A DNA stretch of 35,807 nucleotides from Enhydrobacter sp. (GTDB taxonomy: Bacteria > Pseudomonadota > Alphaproteobacteria > Reyranellales > Reyranellaceae): positions 1 to 35,807 of the forward strand of contig JAHCJV010000059.1 in the NCBI GenBank assembly GCA_026126105.1. The letters are read 5' to 3'. Shown piece by piece: positions 16,105 to 25,242 of this stretch. Each line of letters starts with the position of its first letter. Position 1 is the first letter of the stretch. Position numbers and translations under genes: made by a program. Below the pieces are notes generated by a model. The model made no database searches. It was not told the DNA's origin and was given only the letters and a program-made list of their open reading frames with translations.

Positions 16105-17397
16105 TCAGGCCCCTTTCTTGGGCGTGCGGTCGAATACCACGGGTTTGGCGGGTGCGGCAGCCTTCTTCATGTGCACGAAAAGGCTACGAACGACCATCGC
16201 CACCTGCCCGCCGACGAAGCGCAGCAGCACCACGGCGAAGCGTCCGGGCGGCATCTCGCCGTTGCGGATGAAGTTGTGCCCGGCGCGCAGGAACGTGGTG
16301 GCGCAGAAGATCACCCAGGCTACGGTGAGCACGAATGCCGTCAGCAGGGTCGGCACCAGCGGCGGCGCGAGCACACCGGCGATTATCCCGGACAGAACGC
16401 CGACCAGAAGCACCGGCTGGTTCAATGACATGCAGAGATGCAGCAGTGCGGCGCCCTTGGCCGCCGGACCGATGTCGCGGCTCCTCAGGATCACCGGGAA
16501 CATGCGCAGCGAGACATGGCGGAAGCCGTCCTGCCAGCGTTGCTGCTGGCGCAGCCAGGTCTGCGTGTCTGCAGGCAGCTCGCCGGGCACGGCGACGCTG
16601 GTCAGGAAGACCGCGCGCCAGCCCTTGACCCAGCCACGGTAGGTGAGATCGAGGTCCTCGGTCACCGTGTCGCCCTTCCAGCCCCCGCCGGCTTCGACCG
16701 CGGCACGCTGCCAGATGCCGCAAGTGCCGTTGAAGGGCAGCGGATGACCCGCCCACCAGCGAGTTGCCTGCTCGATGCCGAGATGGGCGTCGAGCGTCAC
16801 CATCTGCATCTCGGTCAGCGCATTCTCATGCGGATTGAGGAAGTCGAAGCGCGCCTGCACGAACGCGGCCCTCGGCTCGGCCACGAACACGCGCATGCAG
16901 CGGCGCAGGAAGTCGACGGGCGGCACGTAGTCGACATCGAAGATCGCGAAGTAATCGTGGGGCGTCTGCTGCATCGCCTCGTGCAGCGCGCCGCCCTTGT
17001 AGCCCGAGCGGTCGGTGCGCTGCAGCGCGACGATGTCGAACCCCTTTGCACGCAGCTCGGCGGCGACCGTGCGCGCGATCTCTGCCGTCTGGTCGGTGCT
17101 GTCGTCGAGAATCTGGATATGCAGCCTCTCGCGCGGCCAGTCGAGCCGAGCCGCCGCCTCTACGCCGCGGCGAACGACCGGTCCCTCGTTGAAGGACGGA
17201 ATCTGCACCACGACATGCGGCAACTCGACGTCTGGCGGCAGCGGCGTTGCCAGAAGGGCGCGCTCGCGGGCAAGGCCTTGCGGCTTCAGCCGATGATGCA
17301 GCACAACCATGTAGAGCAGGCTACCGATGAAGGCGGCGAGCAGCACACAGCAGGCGCCGAACACGACGGCAAGGATACAGGCGACGAATGCGATCAC
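16105..17397 (-). CDS. GT2 family processive-type glycosyltransferase (CesA/CslA-like)
   Basis: From the GTG at 17397 the protein has 430 residues: an N-terminal membrane helix (about 2-32), a GT-A catalytic domain, and a C-terminal membrane region (about 310-400). The GT2 landmarks are all visible: QILDDSTD (DDSTD 98-102), IFDVDYVPP (DVD 154-156), TVTEDLDL (TEDLD 246-250) and QQQRW (284-288), which is the processive-type D,D,D,QxxRW set. The PFNGTCGIWQRAAV segment resembles glucomannan or cellulose-synthase-like enzymes. An ATG at 17511 would add a hydrophilic 38-residue head inside the upstream gene and seems unlikely. The likely product is a beta-linked polysaccharide. It is the last gene of the minus-strand export run. 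Confidence 0.85.
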   Translation of the reverse strand: MIAFVACILAVVFGACCVLLAAFIGSLLYMVVLHHRLKPQGLARERALLATPLPPDVELPHVVVQIPSFNEGPVVRRGVEAAARLDWPRERLHIQILDDSTDQTAEIARTVAAELRAKGFDIVALQRTDRSGYKGGALHEAMQQTPHDYFAIFDVDYVPPVDFLRRCMRVFVAEPRAAFVQARFDFLNPHENALTEMQMVTLDAHLGIEQATRWWAGHPLPFNGTCGIWQRAAVEAGGGWKGDTVTEDLDLTYRGWVKGWRAVFLTSVAVPGELPADTQTWLRQQQRWQDGFRHVSLRMFPVILRSRDIGPAAKGAALLHLCMSLNQPVLLVGVLSGIIAGVLAPPLVPTLLTAFVLTVAWVIFCATTFLRAGHNFIRNGEMPPGRFAVVLLRFVGGQVAMVVRSLFVHMKKAAAPAKPVVFDRTPKKGA

Positions 17398-17425
17398 GGT
17401 CGGGTGCCGGTCCTCTGTTCCGGAC

Positions 17426-18676
17426 CTATGTTCCGGTCTTGGGCGTACGGTTGAACTCGGTCCTCCTGCCGAAACCGGCACCCAGGATGGCGCCGGCGTT
17501 GGCGACCGCAAGATACACGATCAGCGCCGGCACGCTCGCAGCGGTGACGAGATAGCTGACGATGCCGCCGCGCCGCAGCCGGCGATAGGCACCCCACGTC
17601 ATGCCGAACAGCACCGCCAGCATGCCGAGCAGCCAGGCCCAAAGAAGCACCCGGAAAGGGCCGACGAGATGACCGTGGCCGACGATCGACACGATGAGGG
17701 CGACGACGCCTACGGCGATCGCCGGAAAGACGAGCTGCTGGCCGAGTGCCACCGTCGTCGTGAACTTGGCCTCGCCCGGCCACTCGGCATTCCACACCTG
17801 CGGCATCAGCTTGCGCGCGACCTGCACGAAGCCCTTCGACCAGCGGCTCTGCTGGGCGCTGAAATCCACGAGCTTCTGCGGCAGCTCGCCGATCACGTGC
17901 GGTTCCATCAGGAACACACCACCCCAGCCCTTGAGGTGCGTCCGCAGAACGAGGTCGAGATCTTCGGACAGCGTGTCGTGCGACCAGCCGCCCGCCTCTT
18001 CCACCGCGGCGCGGCGCCAGATGCCGCCGGTGCCGTTGAACTGGAAAGGCACGCCGCGCCGCGCCCGGACATCCTGCTCCACCGCGAAATGGGCGTCCTG
18101 CATCAGTCGCTGCGCACGAGTCAGCCAGGTCCGCCCGCCGTTGCCCCATTCGATGCGGGTCTGCACGAACGCCGCGCGCGGGCTCGCCAGCATCGCGGCT
18201 ATGCTGCGCCTCAGCCAGTCGGGCGGCGCCACGAAATCGGCGTCGAACACCGCGACATAGGGTGCGTCGCACAGCGCCATGCCGGCGGCCAGGGCCCCGG
18301 CCTTGAAGCCGCCGCGGTCGGTCCGCCGAACGTGGTCGGCATCGATTCCTTGCTTGCGCAGGCGGTCGATGGCGTGCGCGGCGATATCGGAGGTGAGATC
18401 GGTGCTGTCGTCGAGCAGCTGGATCTTCAGGCGGTCGCGCGGCCAGTCGAGCCGGCCCGCCATGGTGACCGCCCTCTCCACGACCAAGGCTTCGTTGTAG
18501 ACCGGAATCTGGACCAGAACGCCGGGCAATTCACCGTCGGGCGGAAGTGGCGCGACGCGATCGGCCGCCGGCGTCAGACTGGTCAGCCAGTACAGGAGAT
18601 AGAAAAAATAAGCCGCGAGCGCGAACTGCACGGCAAGGCAGAGCGCCACGACGAGATCGACGGCCCACAGCAGCAT
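17426..18676 (-). CDS. GT2 family processive-type glycosyltransferase (CesA/CslA-like)
   Basis: The 416-residue protein is a paralogue of the next gene downstream. It has an N-terminal membrane helix (about 4-32), then QLLDDSTD (DDSTD 89-93), VFDADFVAPP (DAD 145-147), LSEDLDLVLR (EDLD 238-241) and QQSRW (275-279), followed by several C-terminal membrane helices. QFNGTGGIWRRAAVEEAGG is the acceptor-side motif shared with cellulose- and mannan-synthase-like enzymes. It lies 12 bases after the DevA-type gene and 28 bases before the second GT2 gene. Two such synthases in tandem suggest a heteropolymer or a two-step assembly. The donor sugar is not readable, although GDP-mannose is available from the nearby manC. 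Confidence 0.87.
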   Translation of the reverse strand: MLLWAVDLVVALCLAVQFALAAYFFYLLYWLTSLTPAADRVAPLPPDGELPGVLVQIPVYNEALVVERAVTMAGRLDWPRDRLKIQLLDDSTDLTSDIAAHAIDRLRKQGIDADHVRRTDRGGFKAGALAAGMALCDAPYVAVFDADFVAPPDWLRRSIAAMLASPRAAFVQTRIEWGNGGRTWLTRAQRLMQDAHFAVEQDVRARRGVPFQFNGTGGIWRRAAVEEAGGWSHDTLSEDLDLVLRTHLKGWGGVFLMEPHVIGELPQKLVDFSAQQSRWSKGFVQVARKLMPQVWNAEWPGEAKFTTTVALGQQLVFPAIAVGVVALIVSIVGHGHLVGPFRVLLWAWLLGMLAVLFGMTWGAYRRLRRGGIVSYLVTAASVPALIVYLAVANAGAILGAGFGRRTEFNRTPKTGT

Positions 18677-18688
18677 GCCTGCAGCCGC

Positions 18689-19405
<717 letters not shown>

Positions 19406-19407
19406 GG

Positions 19408-20673
19408 TTACTCGAACAGCATGATCGGATCGACCTTCCACAGGCGCCGGATCGCGAACATGCTTGATACCGCCGTCATGATGACTGAGGCGACCAGCGC
19501 CACGACCATCTCGCGCAACCCCATTGTCATGCCGAGATGGATCGTCGCTTCAGCGACGCCGTAGACGATGCGCGCCAGGGTAAAGGCGACAAGGAAGGCC
19601 GGCGTGATGATCGATGCTCCGATCTGGCCGATCATGCACAGGAAGAACCACCAGTCGTAGCCCAAGCTCTTCAGGATGGCATACTCGGGCAGGTAGAAGC
19701 GGATGATCTGGTACTGGGCGTAGTAGATGAACACCATGCCGATCATCAAGCCCATCACGAAACCCAAGTCGGTGATGTAGCCGACGGGAGTCTCGCGCGA
19801 CCAATAGTTCTTTTCCCGGGCCTCGAAGTCGGCGCGGGTGATGACCTCTCCGCGACCGGCAAGTGCTTTATTCAGGGCGTCGCGCGTGGCGACGATGTCC
19901 GAGCCGGGCTTCAGCTGGATGGCGACAAAGGCAGGACGATCCGCATACCACGAGCCCAGCACCTCGGACATCGTTCCTTCCGACATCACGATCGCTCCGT
20001 CGTTCACGACGTTGGGTCCGATCGCGACAGTGCCGACGGCAAACATCTCGCGCAGTATCTGACGAAAGTCCGGAGGACCCAACACCGGCACTTCCTCGCC
20101 GCGCTCCACGACTTCGGCCAGATCGCCGAAATACGGCCGCGAGTCGCGATCATACAGGATGCGGCGCGTGACGCGCAGCTTGTACAGGTTGTCCCTCAGG
20201 CCCGGGACGCCGATTGCCGGCCGCTCGACGTCGATTGCGTACCAGGCGATCTGCCGGGAGGCCGGCATGCCGGGATGGCTTATCGGCATGATGCCAAACC
20301 AGAGCGGGGCGGTCCTGGTCACCGCGGGATTGCTTGCGACGATATCGGTCATCGCGACCGGCACGTCGGCATGGAGCTGCAACGATTTGAAGCCGGGCGG
20401 CACGAGCACGAGGTCAGCCAGCACCGAACGATGGAGGCGTATCGCCGAATCGTATACCGCGCGCTCGATGCCGAGTTGGGCAAATACGACCAGCAGGCTC
20501 GCCGTCACGCCGGCGAGCGACAAGAGGGTACTGGTGCGCTGACGGCGGAGCTGCTGCGAGCCGAGCGGCATCGCCGCTGCCGTCTTGGCAGCGGCCCTCA
20601 GGCGCGCGAACGAGAAGCTCGGCCGCCATCGGCGCGGCCGCGGCGACGGAGCGGCAGGTAGTGTCAGAGCCAT
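19408..20673 (-). CDS. ABC transporter permease, DevC (FtsX/MacB) type
   Basis: The 421-residue protein has one N-terminal membrane helix (about 48-68, LLSLAGVTASLLVVFAQLGI), a large extracytoplasmic MacB-like domain (about 70-285) and an FtsX domain with three C-terminal helices (about 290-410). It ends in the typical FAIRRLWKVDPIMLFE. FIYYAQYQIIRFYLPEYAIL and KSLGYDWWF are characteristic of DevC proteins. The ATG overlaps the stop of the HlyD-like gene by one base (TGATG). It is the membrane part of the efflux complex and moves its substrate mechanically from the periplasmic leaflet instead of through a channel. The substrate is unknown, possibly a glycolipid. Confidence 0.88.
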   Translation of the reverse strand: MALTLPAAPSPRPRRWRPSFSFARLRAAAKTAAAMPLGSQQLRRQRTSTLLSLAGVTASLLVVFAQLGIERAVYDSAIRLHRSVLADLVLVPPGFKSLQLHADVPVAMTDIVASNPAVTRTAPLWFGIMPISHPGMPASRQIAWYAIDVERPAIGVPGLRDNLYKLRVTRRILYDRDSRPYFGDLAEVVERGEEVPVLGPPDFRQILREMFAVGTVAIGPNVVNDGAIVMSEGTMSEVLGSWYADRPAFVAIQLKPGSDIVATRDALNKALAGRGEVITRADFEAREKNYWSRETPVGYITDLGFVMGLMIGMVFIYYAQYQIIRFYLPEYAILKSLGYDWWFFLCMIGQIGASIITPAFLVAFTLARIVYGVAEATIHLGMTMGLREMVVALVASVIMTAVSSMFAIRRLWKVDPIMLFE

Positions 20674-21671
20674 CAGAGGAAGGTGACGCGGGTCTCGCGG
20701 CCGAGCACCTGAGGCATGCTGGACGGATCGTCGAGTTCGATCTCGACCTGAACGACGCGGGCATCGGTCGACGAGCCGCCATCGGGCTCGATGCGCTGCA
20801 TGCGCTTCACGGTCGGTGCGATACGGGAAATCTTGCCCTTGAAGATCGTCGGGCTGCCTCGGAAGGTGACTTCGACTCTGCCACCGTTCACGACCTGACC
20901 GAGATGCAGTTCATCGACTTCGGCCAGCACACGCAGCTGGCTCATGTCGACGATCTTGGCAATGCCTCCCGGAGGAATCCGCTCACCCTGCCGGGTATAG
21001 ATCTGTACCACTACCCCGCTGAGCGGCGAGCGCACCAGTGCATGCTCCCGACTTGTCCGCGCGTCGTCGAGCCGCGCGCTCGTGATGTTGATGTCGGTGT
21101 CTATCTGGGCGATATCGGTTGCCAAGGTCTCCTTCATCACTCGCAGCTTGGCCTGCTCGCGCTCGAGACTCTGCTGGGCAATGTTCACCTCGAGCTGCTT
21201 CATGTCAGGCGGCTTGCCGGAGCGCGCGATTTCAAGATTCTTGAGCTTGAGTTCCTCCGCCGCAGAGCGAACCACGACTTCCTGCATGGCGATTTCGGCC
21301 GTGCGATAGCCCGAGATCATGGCCTCGCGCTGCCGTTTGGCCTTCTCCAGCTCCGCCTCGGTCGTCCGAACCGTCACATCGGCTCTTGAATAATTCGATA
21401 GGACCGCGATCACTTCGTCGCGCTTTACCTTCTGGCCGTCGGTGATGCGCAATTCCTGTAGAACACCGCCGCCGGTTGGGTCGCCCGCGACAACCGACGT
21501 ACCGGCCGGGGCATCAGTGTAGCCGCGCGAGATTAACGGCCCGGTCGGCCTGAACCCGTCCTGCGCGCTGCTGGTCTGACGGCTGGGAGCGATCCACAGG
21601 GCAAGACCAACGACAACGACAAGCACCGCGATCCCAGCCGCACTCCATCCAAATCTTTGCTGTCGCGCCAT
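20673..21671 (-). CDS. HlyD-family periplasmic adaptor (DevB type)
   Basis: The 332-residue protein has an N-terminal membrane anchor (GIAVLVVVVGLALWIAP, about 13-29), a split lipoyl/barrel-hybrid domain (VLQELRITDGQKVKRDEVIAVLS and, after the hairpin, VRSPLSGVVVQIYTRQGERI), and a long alpha-helical coiled-coil hairpin between them (about 98-200, rich in Glu, Lys, Arg and Leu). The C-terminal beta-barrel holds KRMQRIEPDGGSSTDARVVQ. It would bridge the inner-membrane DevC/DevA pair to a TolC-type outer-membrane channel, which is not encoded here. It lies 56 bases after the Wza-type gene and is coupled to devC by a one-base overlap. Confidence 0.88.
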   Translation of the reverse strand: MARQQRFGWSAAGIAVLVVVVGLALWIAPSRQTSSAQDGFRPTGPLISRGYTDAPAGTSVVAGDPTGGGVLQELRITDGQKVKRDEVIAVLSNYSRADVTVRTTEAELEKAKRQREAMISGYRTAEIAMQEVVVRSAAEELKLKNLEIARSGKPPDMKQLEVNIAQQSLEREQAKLRVMKETLATDIAQIDTDINITSARLDDARTSREHALVRSPLSGVVVQIYTRQGERIPPGGIAKIVDMSQLRVLAEVDELHLGQVVNGGRVEVTFRGSPTIFKGKISRIAPTVKRMQRIEPDGGSSTDARVVQVEIELDDPSSMPQVLGRETRVTFL

Positions 21672-21727
21672 TCGTGCTCATTTCCAATTGGCCGTTGCCC
21701 GGCCGTTGGTCCTGTACCCTCCCAAGG

Positions 21728-22855
21728 TCAGAACGACGTTGCCGGTATCACGGAGCCTGTTCCGACGCCTACGACCGAGAAGGTCCGGTAAACCGCCGAC
21801 AAAATCTTATTGTACTCGTAAAGTGGCGCATTCGTGACATACACCACATCCCTAGTCTGCATCCCAAACTGCTGTGCCACGAAGATAGAGACGGGCTGGG
21901 CGAGGTCCAACCGAAAAACACGGGCTCTGCCCCCCGGAATGTTCTGGATATCCCCAAGCCGGAAAACGAATACACCGGTCTTGTTGGCCCGCTCGTCCGA
22001 AAGCCCGCCGACCTGCCCCAAGGCCTCGAGCAACGTCAGGTTTGGCTTGGTGAGCTCGAAATTGCCCGATTTCTGCACGGCGCCGAGCACCGTGAAGATG
22101 CGCGAGTTCGGCCGCACGACGATTTCGTCGTTTTTCTGGATACCGATGTCGCCCCCGGCGAGCAGTTCGGAATATTGAGCCGTCAGGATGACCTGTCCCT
22201 GGCGCCGCACGACGACCTCGGCTTGGGCCGACGGCAGGTTGAACGGTCCTCCCGCGCGGTTGATGGCATCGATCACCGACCGCGTGCCCTCGAGTATCGA
22301 CACCCGGCCGGGGTTCTTAACGTCTCCGGAGACCATCACGGTATGGCTTCGGTCGGAAACGAACTCGGCAATCACCTGCGGATCCTGCGCCTTGCCCTTC
22401 AACTGGTCCACGATGCGCTGTTCGATCTGGCTGAGGTCGAGACCGGCAACGGCGACCGAGCCCACGTAAGGAATGTTGATCGTGCCTGCATCGGTCACCC
22501 GTTGGGTCCCGAGATCCGCTCCCGGCCGCTGGATCGTCGGAAAGATGCTGCCCTCGTAGGGTTCGAAGATACGCACCCTGAGCACGTCGCCGGGAGCGAC
22601 GGCAACACGTCCGCCCGCCGACAGCCTGCTGGTGACGGAAGGCCGATCCACGCTCGGAGGTGGCCTGAAGGCCACGACACTGGTCGGCGTGAGATCGATG
22701 ACGTCGAACGGCAGCGCCTCGGTGCTGCTCGCCTGAGCGCCTCCCATCCATGGCCCATCCCCCGGCACCACCTGACAGCCCGCGAGGAAAAAACTCAGGC
22801 CAAGGACGATGGCAAAAGGGCGCGCTGCGGCGCGTAGCCAAGTCCAGATTGTCAA
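21728..22855 (-). CDS. Polysaccharide export lipoprotein (Wza/OPX family)
   Basis: The 375-residue protein starts at TTG 22855 (MTIWTWLRAA) with a lipoprotein signal ending FFLAGC, Cys27. After it come the poly-export (PES) domain (about 78-170, RVAVAPGDVLRVRIFEPYEG) and two SLBB domains (HTVMVSGDVKNPGRVSILEG and RIFTVLGAVQKSGNFELTKP). It then has a C-terminal segment ending VYRTFSVVGVGTGSVIPATS, which could form the outer-membrane helix. Proteins of this family form the outer-membrane pore for capsule or exopolysaccharide. No Wzc- or KpsE-like partner is in the window. GGAG stands about 9 bases before the TTG. The STAS gene ends 75 bases upstream. Confidence 0.88.
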   Translation of the reverse strand: MTIWTWLRAAARPFAIVLGLSFFLAGCQVVPGDGPWMGGAQASSTEALPFDVIDLTPTSVVAFRPPPSVDRPSVTSRLSAGGRVAVAPGDVLRVRIFEPYEGSIFPTIQRPGADLGTQRVTDAGTINIPYVGSVAVAGLDLSQIEQRIVDQLKGKAQDPQVIAEFVSDRSHTVMVSGDVKNPGRVSILEGTRSVIDAINRAGGPFNLPSAQAEVVVRRQGQVILTAQYSELLAGGDIGIQKNDEIVVRPNSRIFTVLGAVQKSGNFELTKPNLTLLEALGQVGGLSDERANKTGVFVFRLGDIQNIPGGRARVFRLDLAQPVSIFVAQQFGMQTRDVVYVTNAPLYEYNKILSAVYRTFSVVGVGTGSVIPATSF

Positions 22856-22930
22856 ATCCGATCTCCGTCCGGAACGGCCAGCATCTTTCCCCCGCTCCGA
22901 GTCCTTGGTCAGTCTCAGCGTGGCGAATAA

Positions 22931-23308
22931 TTACCCTGCTGCGCCGCGCCGACGCAAGCCATCGCCGCCACTTCTGCCACGACTCGGTTCGAGTCGCGCC
23001 ATGGCATCCTGAATGTTCTCGGCAACGTCGAGCAGTTGGGTAAATCCGCTGACGTCAAGGCAGTCGGCTGCCGGTCCACTGAAGCGGCAGAACACGACCC
23101 GGGCCCCCAGCGCCTCCGCACCATGCAGAACACCGGCGAGAGCGCGTACGCCGGCAGCGCTCATGTAACTGACCGCACTGCCATCGACGATAAGCTTCGC
23201 ACCTGGAGATAGCGCCGCCTGCAGGGATTGTTCGACGGAGGCGGCCGTTGCCGAGTCCATGCGTTCAGGCAGCGCGATCGTCGTGACGCCATTCGGTGTC
23301 GTGGTCAT
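22931..23308 (-). CDS. STAS-domain protein (anti-sigma-factor-antagonist fold)
   Basis: The 125-residue protein is a single STAS domain: VTTIALPERMDSATAASVEQ, then the conserved loop IVDGSAVSYMSAAGVRALAG (about 40-59), and ARVVFCRFSGPAADCLDVSG. A basic tail (SRGRSGGDGLRRRG) follows. In SpoIIAA/RsbV-type antagonists a Ser in the loop before the Gly is phosphorylated by a kinase. Here the two residues next to Gly53 are Ala, and Ser50 is the closest candidate. It overlaps the upstream glycosyltransferase stop by 4 bases (ATGA), so the two are translationally coupled. No kinase, phosphatase or sigma factor gene is nearby. It might instead be a structural or lipid-transport type STAS protein. Confidence 0.8.
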   Translation of the reverse strand: MTTTPNGVTTIALPERMDSATAASVEQSLQAALSPGAKLIVDGSAVSYMSAAGVRALAGVLHGAEALGARVVFCRFSGPAADCLDVSGFTQLLDVAENIQDAMARLEPSRGRSGGDGLRRRGAAG

Positions 23309-24453
23309 ACGGAGGTCTCCCGCGCATTGCTCGCCCGAGAGTGGCCCCGCCATTGGCCACCGAGATCGGTGCCGCGCCAGTCGATGCGGCGCCCGCTCAG
23401 CGCACGCAGCATGAGCAAAGGTGCAAGCGATTCGCGCACGATGGCGGCTGCCGCGGCACGCGGACCAAATGTCAGGTGGCGACCCTCCAGGAACCACGCC
23501 TCGGCGCCCAGCCACGCTGCGGTATGCAGAAGGAAGAACGCCAGAAGCGCTCCCGTGCCGAAACCCGCCGACGCGAACCCCGCCAAACCAGCCGCGCCCG
23601 ACACCGCCCAACCGATCCCCGGCTCCCACAGGACGAGCGGCCAAACCGGAAGGCGCAGCCGCGTGCGCGCCCACCGCACCTGCCGCGACCACACCACCCG
23701 CATGTCGCGGCGTCCCAGCGGCAGCCGCGGCATGACGGCTCCCAGCCTGGTCTCGAGGCCTAGCTCCCGCACCGAGCGGGTGACGGAATAGTCGTCCGCG
23801 ATCCACCGATTGAAGCCGCGCCAATTGCCGATGCGCTGGAGGACGTCGTGCGTCATCAAGGTGACGCCTCCGGAGGCGACTGCGAGTCCGAGGCGATCAG
23901 CGGCAAGAAGAAACCGCGCCTGATGGCCATTGATGTAGGCCCGCTCGACCTCGGCTGCGAAATTTCCAGGCGTCTCGCCGGCTTTCAGCGCCAGAACGAG
24001 CCCGACCGAGGCGGACAGCGGTGCCGCAATTCGGCACAGCGTCTCGGCATCGAGGGCGACGCCGGCGTCGCATAGGGCCACTACCGGACGGCCCGCCGCC
24101 TCGAGCCCCTTGCGCACGTTGTTCATCTTGGGATTGAAGGTCGTGTCACTGCCAACAAGGATCGGCGCGTCGCGCCAGAGCGATTGCGTCGCGGCGACCG
24201 CGCCATCGCCGGCATGGCTCACGCAAATCAGCACCTCGGCACCCTGCCGCGACAGTTCCCGAAGAGCCCCGACGTAAGCCGGCGACGCATCCGCGGCACC
24301 ATTCATGGGCGCCACGACGCTGAAGTCGGCTGGCCGATGATGGATGGCGCCCTCTGGACGGGGAGCGCGTGCCAGCGCAGCGCTCGCCCACTGCACTGCG
24401 GAGGCAGCGGCCCACCAGCCCAGACCGATCCACGACAGGAGGCCAGCTTCCAT
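23305..24453 (-). CDS. Ceramide-glucosyltransferase-like (GT21/HpnI-type) glycosyltransferase
   Basis: The 382-residue protein has a membrane helix at the N-terminus (about 5-27), a GT-A domain and C-terminal membrane helices (about 270-320 and beyond). The motifs fit GT21-type enzymes: FNPKMNNVRKGLEAA (NPKMNN 107-112), ALCDAGVALD (CDAG 128-131), WIADDYSVTRSV (DDYSVT 220-225) and SRQVRWARTR (RQVRW 257-261). GT21 enzymes glycosylate lipids such as ceramide, and HpnI acts on a lipid acceptor in hopanoid synthesis, so a lipid acceptor is plausible here too. It starts 6 bases after the Wzt-type gene and overlaps the STAS gene. It could start the glycan on a lipid before export. Confidence 0.82.
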   Translation of the reverse strand: MEAGLLSWIGLGWWAAASAVQWASAALARAPRPEGAIHHRPADFSVVAPMNGAADASPAYVGALRELSRQGAEVLICVSHAGDGAVAATQSLWRDAPILVGSDTTFNPKMNNVRKGLEAAGRPVVALCDAGVALDAETLCRIAAPLSASVGLVLALKAGETPGNFAAEVERAYINGHQARFLLAADRLGLAVASGGVTLMTHDVLQRIGNWRGFNRWIADDYSVTRSVRELGLETRLGAVMPRLPLGRRDMRVVWSRQVRWARTRLRLPVWPLVLWEPGIGWAVSGAAGLAGFASAGFGTGALLAFFLLHTAAWLGAEAWFLEGRHLTFGPRAAAAAIVRESLAPLLMLRALSGRRIDWRGTDLGGQWRGHSRASNARETSV

Positions 24454-24459
24454 CGCCCA

Positions 24460-25242
24460 TCACCCGCTCGCGGAGAAGCGATGAACGTCGTCCTTCTCGA
24501 CCATGAGCGCACGATGATAGTTGCGGATCACCTCGCTCGGATCGCCCTCCTCGCGAATTCGGCCTTCCTCGATCCAGACGGCGCGCGTGCACAGACGCCG
24601 CACCTCCGCCATGGAATGGGAGACGAAGAGCAGCGTGCCAGACCGGCGGAAGTTGTCGATCCAGTCGAGGCACTTGCGCTGGAAGGCGACATCGCCGACC
24701 GCGAGCGCCTCGTCCACCACCAGGATCTCGGCTTCCACGTGGGCACAGATGGCGAACGCCAGCCGAGTACGCATTCCCATCGAGTAATGCTTGACCGGCT
24801 GCTCCATATAATCGCCGATGCCGGCGAACTCGGCGATCGAACTGAATTTCCGCAGCACCTCGGAGCGCTTGAGGCCGAGCACGGCGCCGCCGATCATCAC
24901 GTTCTCGCGGCCCGACAGCTCGAGATCGAAGGTCGAGCCCAGCGCCAGAACCGGCGCGATGCGGCCGGTGACCCGCAGCTCGCCGTGGCTCGGGAGGGTC
25001 ATGCCGCAGATTACCTGCAGGAGAGTCGACTTGCCGCAGCCGTTGCGGCCCAGGATGCCGATGCTCTCGCCACGCCTCACTTGCAGGTCGATGTCGCGCA
25101 GCACCCAGAACGGCTTGAAATAGGACTTCCACCAGCCCAGCATCACCTGCTTCAGCCAGTCGCTGCGCCGAGCATAGAGCTGGTAGGCCTTTCCAAGGTG
25201 CCTCGTCTGGATGACGATATCAGATGACGTCGACAATGACAT
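24460..25242 (-). CDS. Polysaccharide ABC exporter ATPase (KpsT/Wzt type)
   Basis: The 260-residue ATPase has Walker A GRNGCGKST (65-73), the family signature YSMGMRTRL (153-161), Walker B ILVVDE (173-178) and the switch region FVSHSMAEVRRLC. The insertion before Walker A (WLKQVMLGWWKSYFKPFWVL) is typical of capsule and O-antigen exporters. It lacks the C-terminal carbohydrate-binding domain of long Wzt proteins, so chain-end recognition must lie elsewhere, as in KpsT. The start at 25242 (MSLSTSSDIV) overlaps the permease gene by 23 bases; an earlier ATG at 25272 is possible. It powers the permease encoded directly upstream. Confidence 0.9.
   Translation of the reverse strand: MSLSTSSDIVIQTRHLGKAYQLYARRSDWLKQVMLGWWKSYFKPFWVLRDIDLQVRRGESIGILGRNGCGKSTLLQVICGMTLPSHGELRVTGRIAPVLALGSTFDLELSGRENVMIGGAVLGLKRSEVLRKFSSIAEFAGIGDYMEQPVKHYSMGMRTRLAFAICAHVEAEILVVDEALAVGDVAFQRKCLDWIDNFRRSGTLLFVSHSMAEVRRLCTRAVWIEEGRIREEGDPSEVIRNYHRALMVEKDDVHRFSASG

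Noticed and set aside
16099..16110. TGATCA palindrome where two convergent genes meet
   Set aside because: It is simply a TGA stop joined to the TCA of the opposite stop; zero spacing is unusual but the palindrome follows from it.
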